Positions 46,871 to 57,163 of a stretch of 64,000 nucleotides of DNA are shown here, piece after piece. The position numbers and the translations under genes were made by a program. Location of the stretch: assembly GCF_048544455.1 (NCBI RefSeq), contig NC_133536.1:33482152-33546151 (forward strand). The letters run 5' to 3'. Numbering within the stretch: the first letter of the stretch is position 1; each line of letters begins with the position of its first letter. The DNA is from Silene latifolia. Taxonomy: Eukaryota > Streptophyta > Magnoliopsida > Caryophyllales > Caryophyllaceae. A model generated the notes under the pieces. The model did no database searches. It had not been told where the DNA came from and was given only the letters and a program-made list of their open reading frames with translations.

Positions 46871-47052
46871 ATGAAGGGTCGGTTGATCGACCGTGAAAAC
46901 AGCCGCGTTGGATGGGCTTGTTTTTAATATAGCGGGCTTCGTGAAAAAGTCCTCGATATTCCTGTTGGGGAATTTCGGTGTTTGTGTTTGAATGTTTGAG
47001 GACAGAGCGGGTTTGGATCCTGTTATCTGCTAGTTTTAACAGATGGGGCTTG

Positions 47053-47370
47053 TGACGCCGCCGTTGACATTTGAAGAAATAGTGAAATTGAATTTCACTA
47101 TTGTTTTTGAAGTGACGGTTTATGTTGCCGTCGTTGACATTTGAGGGAATAGTGAATTTGAATTTTCACTATTGTTGTTTTTGAAGTGACGATTTATGTT
47201 GCCGCCGTTGATATTTGAAGAAATGTTGAATTTTGAACTTCACTATTGTTTTTGAAGTGACGGTTTATGTTGCCGTCGTTGAAATTTGAAGAAATAGTGA
47301 ATTTTGAACTTCACTATTTGTTGTTTTTGAGGTGAAATGGCGGTTTTGGTTGCCGTTGTTGAAGTTTGAT
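47053..47370. repeat. About 72-bp tandem repeat with embedded hairpin
   Basis: Units with GACGGTTTATGTTGCCGTCG start near 47053, 47114, 47188, 47259 and about 47330. The first unit contains a perfect inverted repeat (AATAGTGAAATT, 1-nt loop, AATTTCACTATT at 47078-47102) that decays in later units. Confidence 0.85.
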
Positions 47371-47605
47371 GGTTTATGTAGGGGAAATTGGGCGAAAGCC
47401 CAAAATTTCGCTGAAAAAGCAAGGGGAAGCCTCATTGAGGCACGAGCTACTTGGCGAGGGAGGGGGGCTTCCCTATTTTTCTGTAAAAGACGCGTGAAAG
47501 GCTTGCTCGTCATTCTCACTTCGTCTTCTCCCTTTCTTCGACAAAAAACCAAACAAATCGCCTTTGTTGGTCTTCTAGTTTGCTTGAGTTTGTACCATCA
47601 TCAAT

Positions 47606-48643
47606 ATGTCATCTCAAGGTATTCATTTCCTCTTGAATTCATTTGAATTTGTTGGTCTTTATAATTGATTAAATTAGGGCGAAATATTACCCCCACCAAA
47701 TCAATTTGGCCGTTTTTGATTGAGCCCGTTTCGAGTGAAATTGATGATTGCATTAGGTTTGGAACCTGTTTAGGAGTATAGGGGTGCTTTTAGTTTGCAT
47801 TTTGGTCCCCGTTTCCGTCCCCTATGCTCCAAAAACGTGAGTGAGGCGAAAAAACCGTCTCACTTCACAATGTCAAGTTTCTTTGCTTGCGTGGTGTGCC
47901 CTACTAGGTTGCATTGTAGTCGGGGAAGACTATGTTTGTCATTTTGGACCTTCGTTGGGTATTTCGGGCAAGATTGAAATTTTTGCTCTTTGTGACGGTC
48001 TTATGTCTGACAAAATAAGCATCTGTTTGGGCTTGAATTGAGTCAGTTTGCCTTGAAATCGACCTTATTGGTAGTTTAGGTCGCTTTGAGACGTGGTAAA
48101 ATCACGTTGCCTCGTTGTGGTCGTATTTTGAAATTTTGACCGGTTTGCGCTCAAATTGGCGTAGAAATTGCCTTTTGAGTTGTAGAAAATACCCCATTGC
48201 ATCGGGAACGTATTTTGGGTTGTTGGTAGACCTCGTGTGGGTCTCGAGGTGCCGTTTTTGGTTGTTGGTGTTTTGACTCGTCTTTTGCTTGAAAAGAAGG
48301 GTGAGTCGTTTTTTTTTGCGTTTTTGTTTTGTAAATTTTTCTGTTTGGTTGGGTTTAGGCGGGATTGCCCTTTTTCAACTTTGCAGGTTTTTTTTGGATT
48401 TGTTCATTTTTACGCCGTCGTAATGCCAAAATTTCGGCTGACGTTCTTTGATTGCCTTTGGTTGTAGGGGATCATTCGGGACCTATGGGGTCTGTCGCTG
48501 AGGCATTGAAGGAGGAGGATGATCCGGGAGGAGTAGAGGCGACTGGAGAGGCTGTTGGAGCCCAGGTGGTGGTAGAGGATGCTTCCGTAGAGGAGGGGAG
48601 ACGACTGACGTGGTCGGCTTGTCCTATTCATTATGACTCATAG
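47606..48643 (+). CDS. Candidate two-exon small gene antisense to D
   Basis: A CT-rich leader-like stretch is followed by ATG at 47606 (MSSQ). A GT donor follows at 47619 and a pyrimidine-rich TTGCCTTTGGTTGTAG acceptor ends at 48467. Joining the exons keeps the frame (13 + 176 nt, 63 codons with the stop at 48641-48643). The product is short and acidic and contains SVAEALKEEDDPGG. No family is recognised. It lies between integrase and 3' LTR of D, on the opposite strand to pol. Splicing is predicted by eye only. It could be a captured host gene fragment or part of an antisense transcript leader. Confidence 0.3.
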
Positions 48644-49852
48644 ACATGATGGGTGATGATTGGAGGTCAACACCGGGGTGGTGCGCCGCATCATGGTTCT
48701 TGGCCTCCTTATCATCCAAAGTTAGCCAGACACTGTCTTCTTTTTTGTCGTGGAGTAGGAACAAGGTATTATCGTCATGGTAACCACCTTTGCTTCCGCT
48801 GTTACTCCTCTGTTTCCCGTGTTGCTCCTTTTCTTTTCCGTTTAGAAGGATAGGGAGTGCTTAGTTAGGTAGGTGGCAGATACCCCCCAGTTCGTAGTCT
48901 TAGGCCAGTGTCTGTATGATAGATGTTTGTACTAGCTCTTGTTTATATGTCCAGTCATTTTTATCAAACGTGTGTCGATGTATTTTGCTTGAGGCGGTTT
49001 GTATATATGTGTTTTTTGGATTGTGGTTTATTTTGTGAGTATGGCTTTTTTGTGTTGTGTTTCGGAGGAGCGCTGTCGCCTGTCAGTTCCCCTTTTTGCT
49101 TCGCACCAATTCCTGCATCGTTAGTGTAGAAAACATGCAACAGGTAGCACGTATCCATAAACGTAAACACGTAAAAAGCACTTGATTGAAAACAAAATTA
49201 ACCACAATGACTCGAAGTTAAAATTTAAATTTGATATGATATTTTGAAAATTCCGCGACAAGTCGTCACGTTTGGACTTCTCACAAGGAATTGAATTAAA
49301 AATTGACCAATTAACTCGTGTCTTGAATTAAATGGCATCGAAATTGTTGAAATTGATTTGTAACTCGAAAAACTCAAACTCAAACCGTCAGAGTTAATTT
49401 TAGAATAGAATTTTTTTTTCGAGTGTGTTTGATTTGATTTTTGTGAGATCAAGACTCGGATTTGTGAGAACTTGAAATTTTGAGGAAAACTGATGTCGTG
49501 TTATCAAGTTTCGATTTTTATTTTTTATGGGAAAAGTGCGAAAATGCGAAAATTTTTCGGAAATTCGACTGTATGGAAACGATCTGTCGCTGATCGGGGC
49601 TACTAGCCCCTCCCTCTTAAAAAAAGAAAGAAAAAACCGTATGTTTAAAGTTGCGTCATGGAAACCGTATCGGATTTCGTAAAATGTGAAAACAAGGAAA
49701 TGTGAGTGTGAGAAAACACAAAATGTCCTGGTCTGTCCCGAAGAGGCGCAAGCATTCCGGCGGGAGGTTTGAGGTGTCAGGAGAAAAAACAACTTGAAAG
49801 GGACAATTCAAGGTTGGAATCCTGAGAACAAGCCTAAAGAGGCGCGAGGAGC
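48644..49852. other. Non-coding stretch between the two antisense ORFs of D
   Basis: T-rich on the plus strand and without a convincing frame. Two copies of the GGCGCGAGCC-type motif lie at 49744-49754 and 49840-49850, the second only 2 bp before the ATG of the 395-codon ORF. Parts could be a 3' untranslated region and then a promoter. Confidence 0.4.
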
Positions 49853-51040
49853 ATGGCGATAGAAGCCAGCTCTCCCTTTTTTCTGAAAAACGCGCTGATT
49901 GTTTTGTATAAATTGTTGGTGCTCCGTCAAGTCAAGGTGCAGTCCTCATTTCTTGAAGCATGTTCTAGGTTATGGGATTCGAAACATCACGTTTTCGTTT
50001 TCCCGAAAGACGAAATTTGTCCTCTTGCCGAGGAAGTAGGAGCCATTGGTGGGCGGCCGGGTTGTGTTCCGGTGCTTCCTCCGACTCGGTTGTGTTATAA
50101 GGAGAAATTATGTTCAATGTTGGGCTTGTCGACAAACCAAGTCAATTTCCTCCTTGCTCCTCATGGTGTGGATATGTTGGCTCTTATCAACATCTTTTCA
50201 AACCAATTGGATGCCAATGTTTCGGAGGTGGTTAGGAGAAGGGCTCTTGCCTTTTGCCTTGTCCATGCATACCTCTTTGTTAATGCTTTGAAGAAGGAGG
50301 GGCCAAAATGCTATGGTAGCATGACCCTCGTGCATGTGGTCGAGCAAATGGAGCTTCGTAGAGATCCATCATGGTTGGTGCTTGGGGAGATCATCCAAAC
50401 TTTGGACAAGAAGGGCTCTTGTGGAGAAGCTCCCTCGTTTGGATCTCAAAGGATCCTCCAAGTGTGGCTATTGGAGATGCTACGGTATGTAGAGCCTCCG
50501 GTTTATTCTTTTTCTTATTCCTTCTGTCACCTTACCATGAGGAAGAAGTTGTACTCGGATAGCTTTGTTTCCACCGAGGCTTTTTGGGCCGCGAGATTGG
50601 CGGAGGAGTGTGTTCCTCATATCCATTGGGTGGTGCCATGGTGGCATTTGAGGTCCTTCACGGGGTGTCCCGCTTCGGGTGCTAGTCCTCGTTCTTTGAT
50701 GGTGGTGGTTTTGAAGGTTGTTTCCCTCATTTATTTCGAAAGGTTCATGAGGCAAATAGGGCGTCAACAAAAGGTGCCCGCTCAAGATACCCTTGTCCAA
50801 GAGAATGTTTTCCGGAACTCCGAGCTTGTGGAGGTCTTCGAAAGATGGTGGGCCACTCGGCCGCTTTGTGAGGTACCAAACCCCGTTGCCACGACATGGG
50901 TGACTCTCGCTTATGTTAAGTGGTCAAGAGCTCCATCCTTGGAGGAGAGGTCCAAGTCTCGTAAGGACGAGGTTGTTGACTTGAAGTATCGAGAGGTTGG
51001 CAAGGCCAACCATACCTTCTTTGAGGATTATGTTGATTGA
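49853..51040 (+). CDS. 395-aa ORF antisense to D, plant-mobile-type protein
   Basis: The longest clean frame after the Athila RT. The ATG has an A at -3 and a G at +4, a good plant context. Early residues include FLEACSRLWDSKHHVFVFPK and then DEICPLAEEVGAIGG, a pattern I associate with DUF7745-type proteins found in plant transposable elements and their domesticated relatives. Later come PHIHWVVPWWHLRSF and VFERWWATRPLC. No signal peptide or membrane segment is evident. It lies between integrase and 3' LTR, opposite to pol, like the broken antisense ORF of T. After the stop the frame appears shifted. Family assignment is from memory, unsearched. Confidence 0.6.
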   Translation: MAIEASSPFFLKNALIVLYKLLVLRQVKVQSSFLEACSRLWDSKHHVFVFPKDEICPLAEEVGAIGGRPGCVPVLPPTRLCYKEKLCSMLGLSTNQVNFLLAPHGVDMLALINIFSNQLDANVSEVVRRRALAFCLVHAYLFVNALKKEGPKCYGSMTLVHVVEQMELRRDPSWLVLGEIIQTLDKKGSCGEAPSFGSQRILQVWLLEMLRYVEPPVYSFSYSFCHLTMRKKLYSDSFVSTEAFWAARLAEECVPHIHWVVPWWHLRSFTGCPASGASPRSLMVVVLKVVSLIYFERFMRQIGRQQKVPAQDTLVQENVFRNSELVEVFERWWATRPLCEVPNPVATTWVTLAYVKWSRAPSLEERSKSRKDEVVDLKYREVGKANHTFFEDYVD

Positions 51041-51279
51041 GCTAGCCCGAATGTGATGAGGCCACCAAAGAGGAGAAGCTCGGGTCCCAAAGATGTGATG
51101 GGCCGTGTATGGGCTCGTTTTGGGCCGACCATGGGGTCATGCAAGAGACCGGAGGCCGTCGCCGTTGTAGATCCGTTGAGGATCCGTTCGATGAGGAAGT
51201 CCATGCTAGGCGGGCCAACAAGAAGAACAAGGGGAAGATGTACCCCGAGGGAAAAGGCAAGGGTAGAATGGAAGAGTGA
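51041..51279 (+). pseudogene. Probable frameshifted C-terminal tail of the 395-aa ORF
   Basis: Beyond the stop, a different plus frame encodes DPFDEEVHARRANKKNKGKM and a Gly/Lys-rich end, closing with TGA at 51277-51279. The composition looks protein-like, so the ancestral ORF may have been about 475 codons with a lesion near 51040. The alternative frame after 51053 is basic and less convincing. Confidence 0.35.
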
Positions 51280-52125
51280 AGACCTCCATTACCCACTTTA
51301 TTATGTTGTATTAGTGTTGTGAGTGTTTATTATGTTGTATTAGCTATGTCTTGTGTGTTTTGTGCTAGTTTTACTATGTGAGGTGTTTTAGTCGACACCT
51401 TAGCTTTGAAAAGTTGTAGACTTGCCGAGCTTTATTTGTTGTTGAAATTGTAATCCCTCCCATTATTAATTAAATAAGAGGATTGCTTGTGTCAAAAATT
51501 GTGAACGCTTGTTTCTTCTATCCATTTTGTAAAGGTAATTCGATTTGAATCATCCTAAACATTTGCACTTGGGAAACGGGATTTTTGTAGGAAGGGAGAA
51601 AGGCTTCTTTTTTGTATTTTTGTGGGAAAGGAAATGTTTTTTCCCTTTTTTTTTGAAAGGGTGATAAGGGTGATGTTTTTTTGTCGGTGAACATAAGGGA
51701 ATGTTTTTTTTAAGGGGACTGTTTTTTCTATTATGGGGATGGTTGTATCCTTCTTGTGTAAGAAAGGATTGCCTACGTATCCACCCGAAGAGGTGAAATC
51801 AAACCATGATCGTAGTTCGAAATGTTTTGTAAATTTTTATTGGGTTTTGTGGTTGTATCCCTCATGTGTAAGAAGGACTGCCTACGTATCCACCTGAAGA
51901 GGTGAAATCAAACCATGCTCTTAGTTCAGGGGTTTGTTTGAGTGCAAATTGATGTTGCCTTTGACACATCAAAGGGCAATCGAAACGGGCAAGGTGTCGT
52001 AATTAGACTCGATAAAACATGCAATTTCAAATCAGAACACGTTGAGGAACTTGACTTGAATGGGGTTAAGGTGGTCGCTAGTTGTAAAACTAGGGTGAGG
52101 TCGTTGGTCACTATGGTTAAAGGGT
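51280..52125. other. Non-coding spacer of D with a direct duplication
   Basis: No gene. A segment of about 78 bp at 51741 recurs at 51851 (offset 110 bp), including TGCCTACGTATCCACC. T-rich runs fill the rest. It separates the end of the antisense ORF from the end of integrase, so the two converge. Confidence 0.6.
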
Positions 52126-53301
52126 AGTATTTTTTTAAGTTGGTCTAGGTTGGTCGGGTTTGTAAAATCCTCCCCGTCTAGGTAACTCAGTCTCACTACC
52201 CCCCCCCCCCCGAAAGTATTTTCTTGACCAGGTATGGCCCGGCCCAGTTGGGTTTGAATTTCCCCCTCAGATTGACAGTTAAAGGTGCTCGAACCGACTT
52301 GAGGACCAAGTCGCCTTCTTTGACTGTTGAATGCCCCTTGTATACATCGTTGGTATAGCTGGACGTTGTGCAAGGCGTTGAGCCGCCGCTCGTTTAGAAG
52401 AGCGAGTTGTTCATACCTTCGACGGGTCTATTCCGCCTCAGGAATTTGACTCTCTAGTAGGATGCGCAGAGATGGGACCTCTAACTCTACCGGTTGAACC
52501 GCCTCCATGCCATATGCTAGGTATAAGGGTGTGGCGCCTGTCGGTGTTCGGACGGAGGTTCGATATCCCCAAAGTGCGAATGCGAGCTTGCTCGGCCAAT
52601 CGCGGTAGTTGTCTTGCATTTTCTTGATAATGGTGACAAGAGTTTTGTTTGCTGCCTCCACCGCTCCGTTTGTTTGCGGACGGTAAGGGGATGATCGATG
52701 TCACTTGATCTTGTACTTGTTCAGCAAGGCTTTTTTTTCCGCCCAGAAGTGGGAGCCTTGATCATTGATGATTTCATGGGGTACCTCATATCTGCAGATG
52801 ATGTTGTTTTCGATGAACTTGGCCACTTGTTCGGAAGTCAATACTGCATATGATTGTGCTTCTACCCATTTGGTGAAGTAGTCGATGGCGACGAGGACGA
52901 AGCAATTCCCCTTGGTGCCTATCGGGTTGACTTTCCCGATGATGTCGATGCCCCAGGTTGAGAAAGGCCAGGGTGATGTCATGGTGTATAAAAGGGATGG
53001 TGGTATGTGTTGTATGTTGGCGAAGATTTGGCAATTGTGGCAATGTTTGATGTAGTTACGACAATCGACTTCCATGGTGGTCCAGTAGTAGCCTAACCGC
53101 AAGATTTTTTGGGTAAGCATCATTGCTCTCATGTGAGGGCCACATTCTCCGTCTTGAACCTCTCCAATGACTTTTTTGGCTTTGTGATGGTCAATGCAAA
53201 GGAGAAGAATCCCTTGGGGTGTTCCTTTATATAATTGGTCTTGGTTTATCACAAATTGTGATGCAAGTAAAGGGATGGCTCTTTGTCCTCTTGGGTCAGA
53301 G
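52126..53301 (-). pseudogene. pol: Integrase of element D
   Basis: Minus strand. The zinc region has GECGPHMRAMMLTQKILRLG, then YIKHCHNCQIFA. The core has STWGIDIIGKVNP (Asp), HEIINDQGSHFW (Asp) and MEAANKTLVTIIKKM (Glu), so the DDE triad can be traced over two frames (53423-52701 and 52661-52428). The C-terminal part (52373-52126) is frameshifted and includes a 13-C run at 52199-52211. It ends with DGEDFTNPTNLDQLKK. Confidence 0.85.
52199..52211. repeat. Homopolymer of 13 C
   Basis: An uninterrupted C run (G run on the coding strand) within the integrase C-terminal region of D. A frame change occurs close to it. Confidence 0.85.
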
Positions 53302-53994
53302 TTAGGAGGGAATTCGTTTTTTTGTTTTGTAGTTGAGGATGGCTTGGTACCAGGGTTCGACATGGTTTTCCTCGTCGTTGTTGATGGCACAGATGTGAGC
53401 TGGCTCGCTCCTTCTCTCGACACAAAGGGACATTGATGTCATGTCATCAGGTATGTTGACGAGCGCGGAAAATTTTGCCAGGGCATCAGCAAATTGATTT
53501 TCCTCTCGTGGCAAGTAGAAGTAGTTGACTTGGTCGAAGAACTGGGCCTCTTGATTGATTTTCGCTCGGTATGAAGCTAAGCTGTCTCTTCGGATTTTCC
53601 ATGATCCGGACACCTGATTGATGATGAGTGAGGAATCGTCGTGGACCCTCAGTCTCTTAATGCCAAGTGTTATGGCTGCTTGTATTCCGATGAGGCATGC
53701 TTCATATTGGGCGGCATTGTTGGTGACGGCGAAGTCTAGCTTGACAGAGATCGGAACATGTTCTCCCTCTGGTGATATTAAAAGGATTCCTACCCCGAAG
53801 CCTCTCAGATTTGATGCACCGTCGAAGTATAGGTCCCATGCGTCGGAGTCGGCACAAAGGATGTCTTTGTCAGGAAGTGACCATGTGTCAGTCGTCGGAT
53901 CCTCGTTGACGGGATTCTCTGCCAGCAAATCGGCGACTACCATTCCCTTAATAACTTTGAGGGGTAAAAACTTGAGGTCAAACTCGGACAGCAT
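53302..53994 (-). CDS. pol: Second (archaeal-type) RNase H of element D, open frame
   Basis: A 230-codon frame starts in the connection (MLSEFDLKFLPLK). The RNase H follows with WDLYFDGASNLRGFGVGILL (Asp), VTNNAAQYEACLIGIQAAIT (Glu), RVHDDSSLIINQVSG (Asp) and REENQFADALAKFSAL (Asp). All four acidic positions appear present. This duplicated RNase H is a hallmark of the Tat clade. It is an open remnant of a broken polyprotein; the Met is internal. Confidence 0.75.
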   Translation of the reverse strand: MLSEFDLKFLPLKVIKGMVVADLLAENPVNEDPTTDTWSLPDKDILCADSDAWDLYFDGASNLRGFGVGILLISPEGEHVPISVKLDFAVTNNAAQYEACLIGIQAAITLGIKRLRVHDDSSLIINQVSGSWKIRRDSLASYRAKINQEAQFFDQVNYFYLPREENQFADALAKFSALVNIPDDMTSMSLCVERRSEPAHICAINNDEENHVEPWYQAILNYKTKKRIPS

Positions 53995-54428
53995 GAGTGT
54001 CTACCTAGACAGCCTTCCGTTTAGTACGGGTTTCTCGAAGATGTATTTGACCGGGTCCTTCTTGGAATAGATGTGGACCGTGTAGCTGAGCATGTAATGC
54101 CTCAGCTTTTTTGTTGGCCATACTAGGGCAAGGCATGTCTTTTCCAGTTGGGTTTACCTCGTCTCATACTCGATGAACTTCTTGCTGATGTAGTAGATAG
54201 CTCGTTCTTCACTGTCGACTGTTTGTGCTAACATTGCTCCCATGGCTGTGTCGGTGACAGTCAGGTATAGGGATAAGGGAATCCCTTGTTGCGGTGGCAT
54301 GAGGACAGAAGGTTTGGATTATATTTCCTTTATCCTGTCGAAGGCGTTCTGACAGTCGTCGTCCCAATCGGTGTGATCGGAGGCGCGAAGTTTCTTGAAT
54401 ATTGGTTCACAAATCATGGTGAGCTTAA
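53995..54428 (-). pseudogene. pol: First RNase H of element D
   Basis: Homologous to 4399-4850 of C. Minus-strand fragments such as a VTDTAMGAMLAQ-like stretch and LPLSLYL can be seen, but stops and frameshifts break it. It connects the RT to the second RNase H. Confidence 0.6.
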
Positions 54429-55226
54429 CTATGAAGCGGCTGGTGTTTTGAACCTGACCGAGACTCCCTGAATCTCCTTCTCGTTCTTAGGCTGAGGCAT
54501 TTGCTGAAGGGCTTTGATTTTGGTTTGATCAATCTCAATGCCTCTTTTACTGACGACATGTCCCAAGCATTTTCCGGAGGTGACTCCGAATGCACATTTC
54601 TGACGATTTAGTCTCATGTTATATTTCCGCAGACGAGCGTAGAATTTCCGGAGGGCATTGATGTGGCCGTCCTGTTCTCTTGACTTGACGACAATCTCAA
54701 CGACATATACCTCTACCTCCTTGTGCATCATATCATGTAGGAGAGTGTTAGCGGTTCTTTCATTGGTTGCTACGGCATTGATGAGGCCGAAGGGGATGAC
54801 CGTGTAGCAGTATGTACCCCACTGTGTAGTGAATGCAGTCTTGTTCATATCTTCCTCAGCCATTTTGATCTGGTTGTACCCGGCATACCCGTCCATGAAT
54901 GATAGGAGAGCATGCTCGGCGGTATTGTCCACTAGAATATCAACATGTGGCAAAGGGAAGTCGTCCTTTAGACTCGCCTTGTTCAGATCCCTGAAGTCGA
55001 CGCAAACCCGAATTCTCCCGTCTTTCTTTGGTACAGGAACAATGTTGGCCACCCAGTCAGAGTATTCCGACACTTTGATGAAACAGTCCATGAACTGTTT
55101 ATCCACTTCTTCCTTGATTTTCAGGGCCCATTCAGGGCGCATCCGGCGCAGCTTTTGCTTCACGGGTTTAGCTCCGAGCTTAATGGGTATCCGGTGCTCA
55201 GCAATTTCCCTGTCAATCTCAAGCAT
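54429..55226 (-). pseudogene. pol: Reverse transcriptase of element D, catalytic box lost
   Basis: A 265-codon open frame holds PEWALKIKEEVDKQF, then DWVANIVPVPKKDGRIRVCV, DFRDLNKASLKDDFPLPHVD, GYAGYNQIKMAEED and VIPFGLINAVATNERT. The expected YVDD reads YVVE at 54696-54707, so both catalytic Asp residues are replaced. KCLGHVVSKRGIEIDQTKIK follows. The fold is readable but the enzyme cannot be active. The homologous box in C (5033-5044) is intact. Confidence 0.85.
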
Positions 55227-56362
55227 ATCTTTGTACGACCAGGCGAATACGTCTTTGTATTCGTGTAGGAGGTCAATGAATCGTCGTCTTTCCGAGGGGT
55301 CAAGGGTTGTCTCTATCCTATGTTCTTGAGGTGTGTTGTCGTTTCCTACGTTAATAGGTTCGGTCTCCTCAATGATGGGCGTCCTGGTTTCCCTTTTTTC
55401 AAGTTCTTTGGCTAAGTGAGGTGGTTAGTCACTCAAGTCAAATTCCTCATAGTCATTCAGAATTGATGTGCAGTTAAATTGAGACGAGTCATAAGCAAAC
55501 TTAGCGTTCATTAAGTTAACACGAGCGAAAAGCTTGGATAGGACAGATATCGCATGGTCAGTCAGAGGCGACACAGCAGAGGAGGTGGCCCGTGGAACAT
55601 GCTCCAGGTTGTCACCTTCCATGGGAGTGGGGATGACCCTAGTTGACTCTGCATCTGAAGCAGCCACAAGTTTGTGATAAAGCAGTGGGAAGGGGACCTT
55701 GACTGGGGCAGGAGTGCTAGGAGCTAAGACAAACTTAGACTCTAACTCAAATCCAGATTCTTATTCACTTCCCTATTTGAAAATAGGGCCTTCTCCAGTT
55801 GTGATCTTGAGAATGCGGCCTTGGCGATCGGTCCACTTGACAGTTTTCCTCCAGCCTTGTGTAGCCTTTTCCGGGTCAGTATCAGAGATCAAGGCGGTGG
55901 GCTCAAACTGGATGTCCTTCAGAGCAATGTTAATGATGTCCTCATAATCGAGGTGCTTGATGATATCCTCTCCAAAGAGGAGAGTGACAGCTTGTCCGCC
56001 GAGGCATGGGGACGACTTAGACTGGGTTGATGCAGCTTCGGTGCTGTCGGGGATGAAGTAGAAGTCCTGGAAGACTTCTACACCCGGGTACCTAACCTAG
56101 GTCACAGAGTCATAGATTGTCTCAGGAAAGTTATGGTAGGGCTCGGACTATCCCTCAGGGACAAAGTATCCATTGAGGGTCAATTGACAGGGACGGAGGA
56201 TAACTCCGTGCTTCTTGCGCTTCTGATTAGGAGGTTCATCTCCTGGATATCCTCACTGGTGGGTTCATAGCCCAGCCCAAAGGGGATGTTGCGGACCTTA
56301 GCCTATTTCAAGGGAGGTAAGGTGCTCTTCAGCGGATGGAGGGGTAAACCCGGGAAGTAACC
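55227..56362 (-). pseudogene. pol: Protease-RT linker of element D
   Basis: Matches 5601-6863 of C at DNA level and contains several stops. A piece at 55667-55425 reads AASDAESTRVIPTPMEGDNL, then FARVNLMNAKFAYDSSQ. No domain is recognised. Such linkers are long and variable in Ogre elements. Confidence 0.5.
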
Positions 56363-57163
56363 CTAACGCATCAGAATGCGGTTTACTGTGAGGTTGGCAA
56401 ACGGGTCACAATCAGAGGGTGCTGATTCATCAGTTGTGGCGTTCACAACATGAAATCCCCACATCTCATTGTCATCCTCCTCAATGGTCTGGGAGGCTAT
56501 TCCCTTTTTCATGACGGCTTTGATCGGGGAAGCAGGAATCGTGATCGTTTTCCCGTTGAAGGGGACCCTGATTTTCTGGTGAAGGGTGGAGGTAACCGCC
56601 TTGACGGCGTGGATCCAGGGATGGCCCAGAAGCATGTTGAAGGAGGCGTCGATGTTGACTACTTGAAAACTGGTTTGCCTTTCCAGTGGTCCGGTTGCGA
56701 CGGTTAAAGTGATAAGCCCTACGACCGTACGACGAGTGCCGTCATAAGCGCGTACTCCTTGATTGGTTAGGACTAAATCAGCTTCTTTGACAAATAATTT
56801 ATGAGCCGTTTTGAGGGGAATGACATTAACCGCGGATCCGTCATCCACAAGAACCATAGCTACATTCATTTTAAGGTACTGCACGGTGATGTACAGGGCC
56901 AGGTTGTGGTTGGCTCCGAAGGGAGGGTTATCGTCATCACAAAAGATGATCGGGTTGTTCAGGTCGGGGACATCTCTTGTCATGTGTGCTACTACTTCTT
57001 TAGGGGAGGAGGTAGAGGGCACAGTCAGTTTTCCCAAGGCTTGTAGTAGAGCTTGCCGATGCTCGAAGGATGTAGCAATCAATTGCCAAATGGAAATTTC
57101 GGCTTTTGCTTTTTGCAGTTGTTTGAGGATCGAATTCTCGGGAGCCTTTGGTTGAGTGTCCAT
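56363..57163 (-). CDS. pol: Aspartic protease domain of element D
   Basis: A 266-codon open frame starting MDTQPKAPENSILKQLQ. A helical segment precedes the protease core, where MVLVDDGSAVNVIPL carries the catalytic Asp. VRAYDGTRRTVVGLITLTVA and FNMLLGHPWIHAVKAV then give the flap and C-terminal blocks of the Tat/Ogre retropepsin. The frame is intact, though gag before it and the linker after it are broken. Confidence 0.75.
   Translation of the reverse strand: MDTQPKAPENSILKQLQKAKAEISIWQLIATSFEHRQALLQALGKLTVPSTSSPKEVVAHMTRDVPDLNNPIIFCDDDNPPFGANHNLALYITVQYLKMNVAMVLVDDGSAVNVIPLKTAHKLFVKEADLVLTNQGVRAYDGTRRTVVGLITLTVATGPLERQTSFQVVNIDASFNMLLGHPWIHAVKAVTSTLHQKIRVPFNGKTITIPASPIKAVMKKGIASQTIEEDDNEMWGFHVVNATTDESAPSDCDPFANLTVNRILMR

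Noticed and set aside
47795..48467. Small plus-strand frames of 60-76 codons
   Set aside because: They fall in the predicted intron of the candidate spliced gene, overlap one another and have no recognisable content.
54829..55329. 166-codon plus-strand frame
   Set aside because: It lies opposite the D reverse transcriptase and mirrors its codons.
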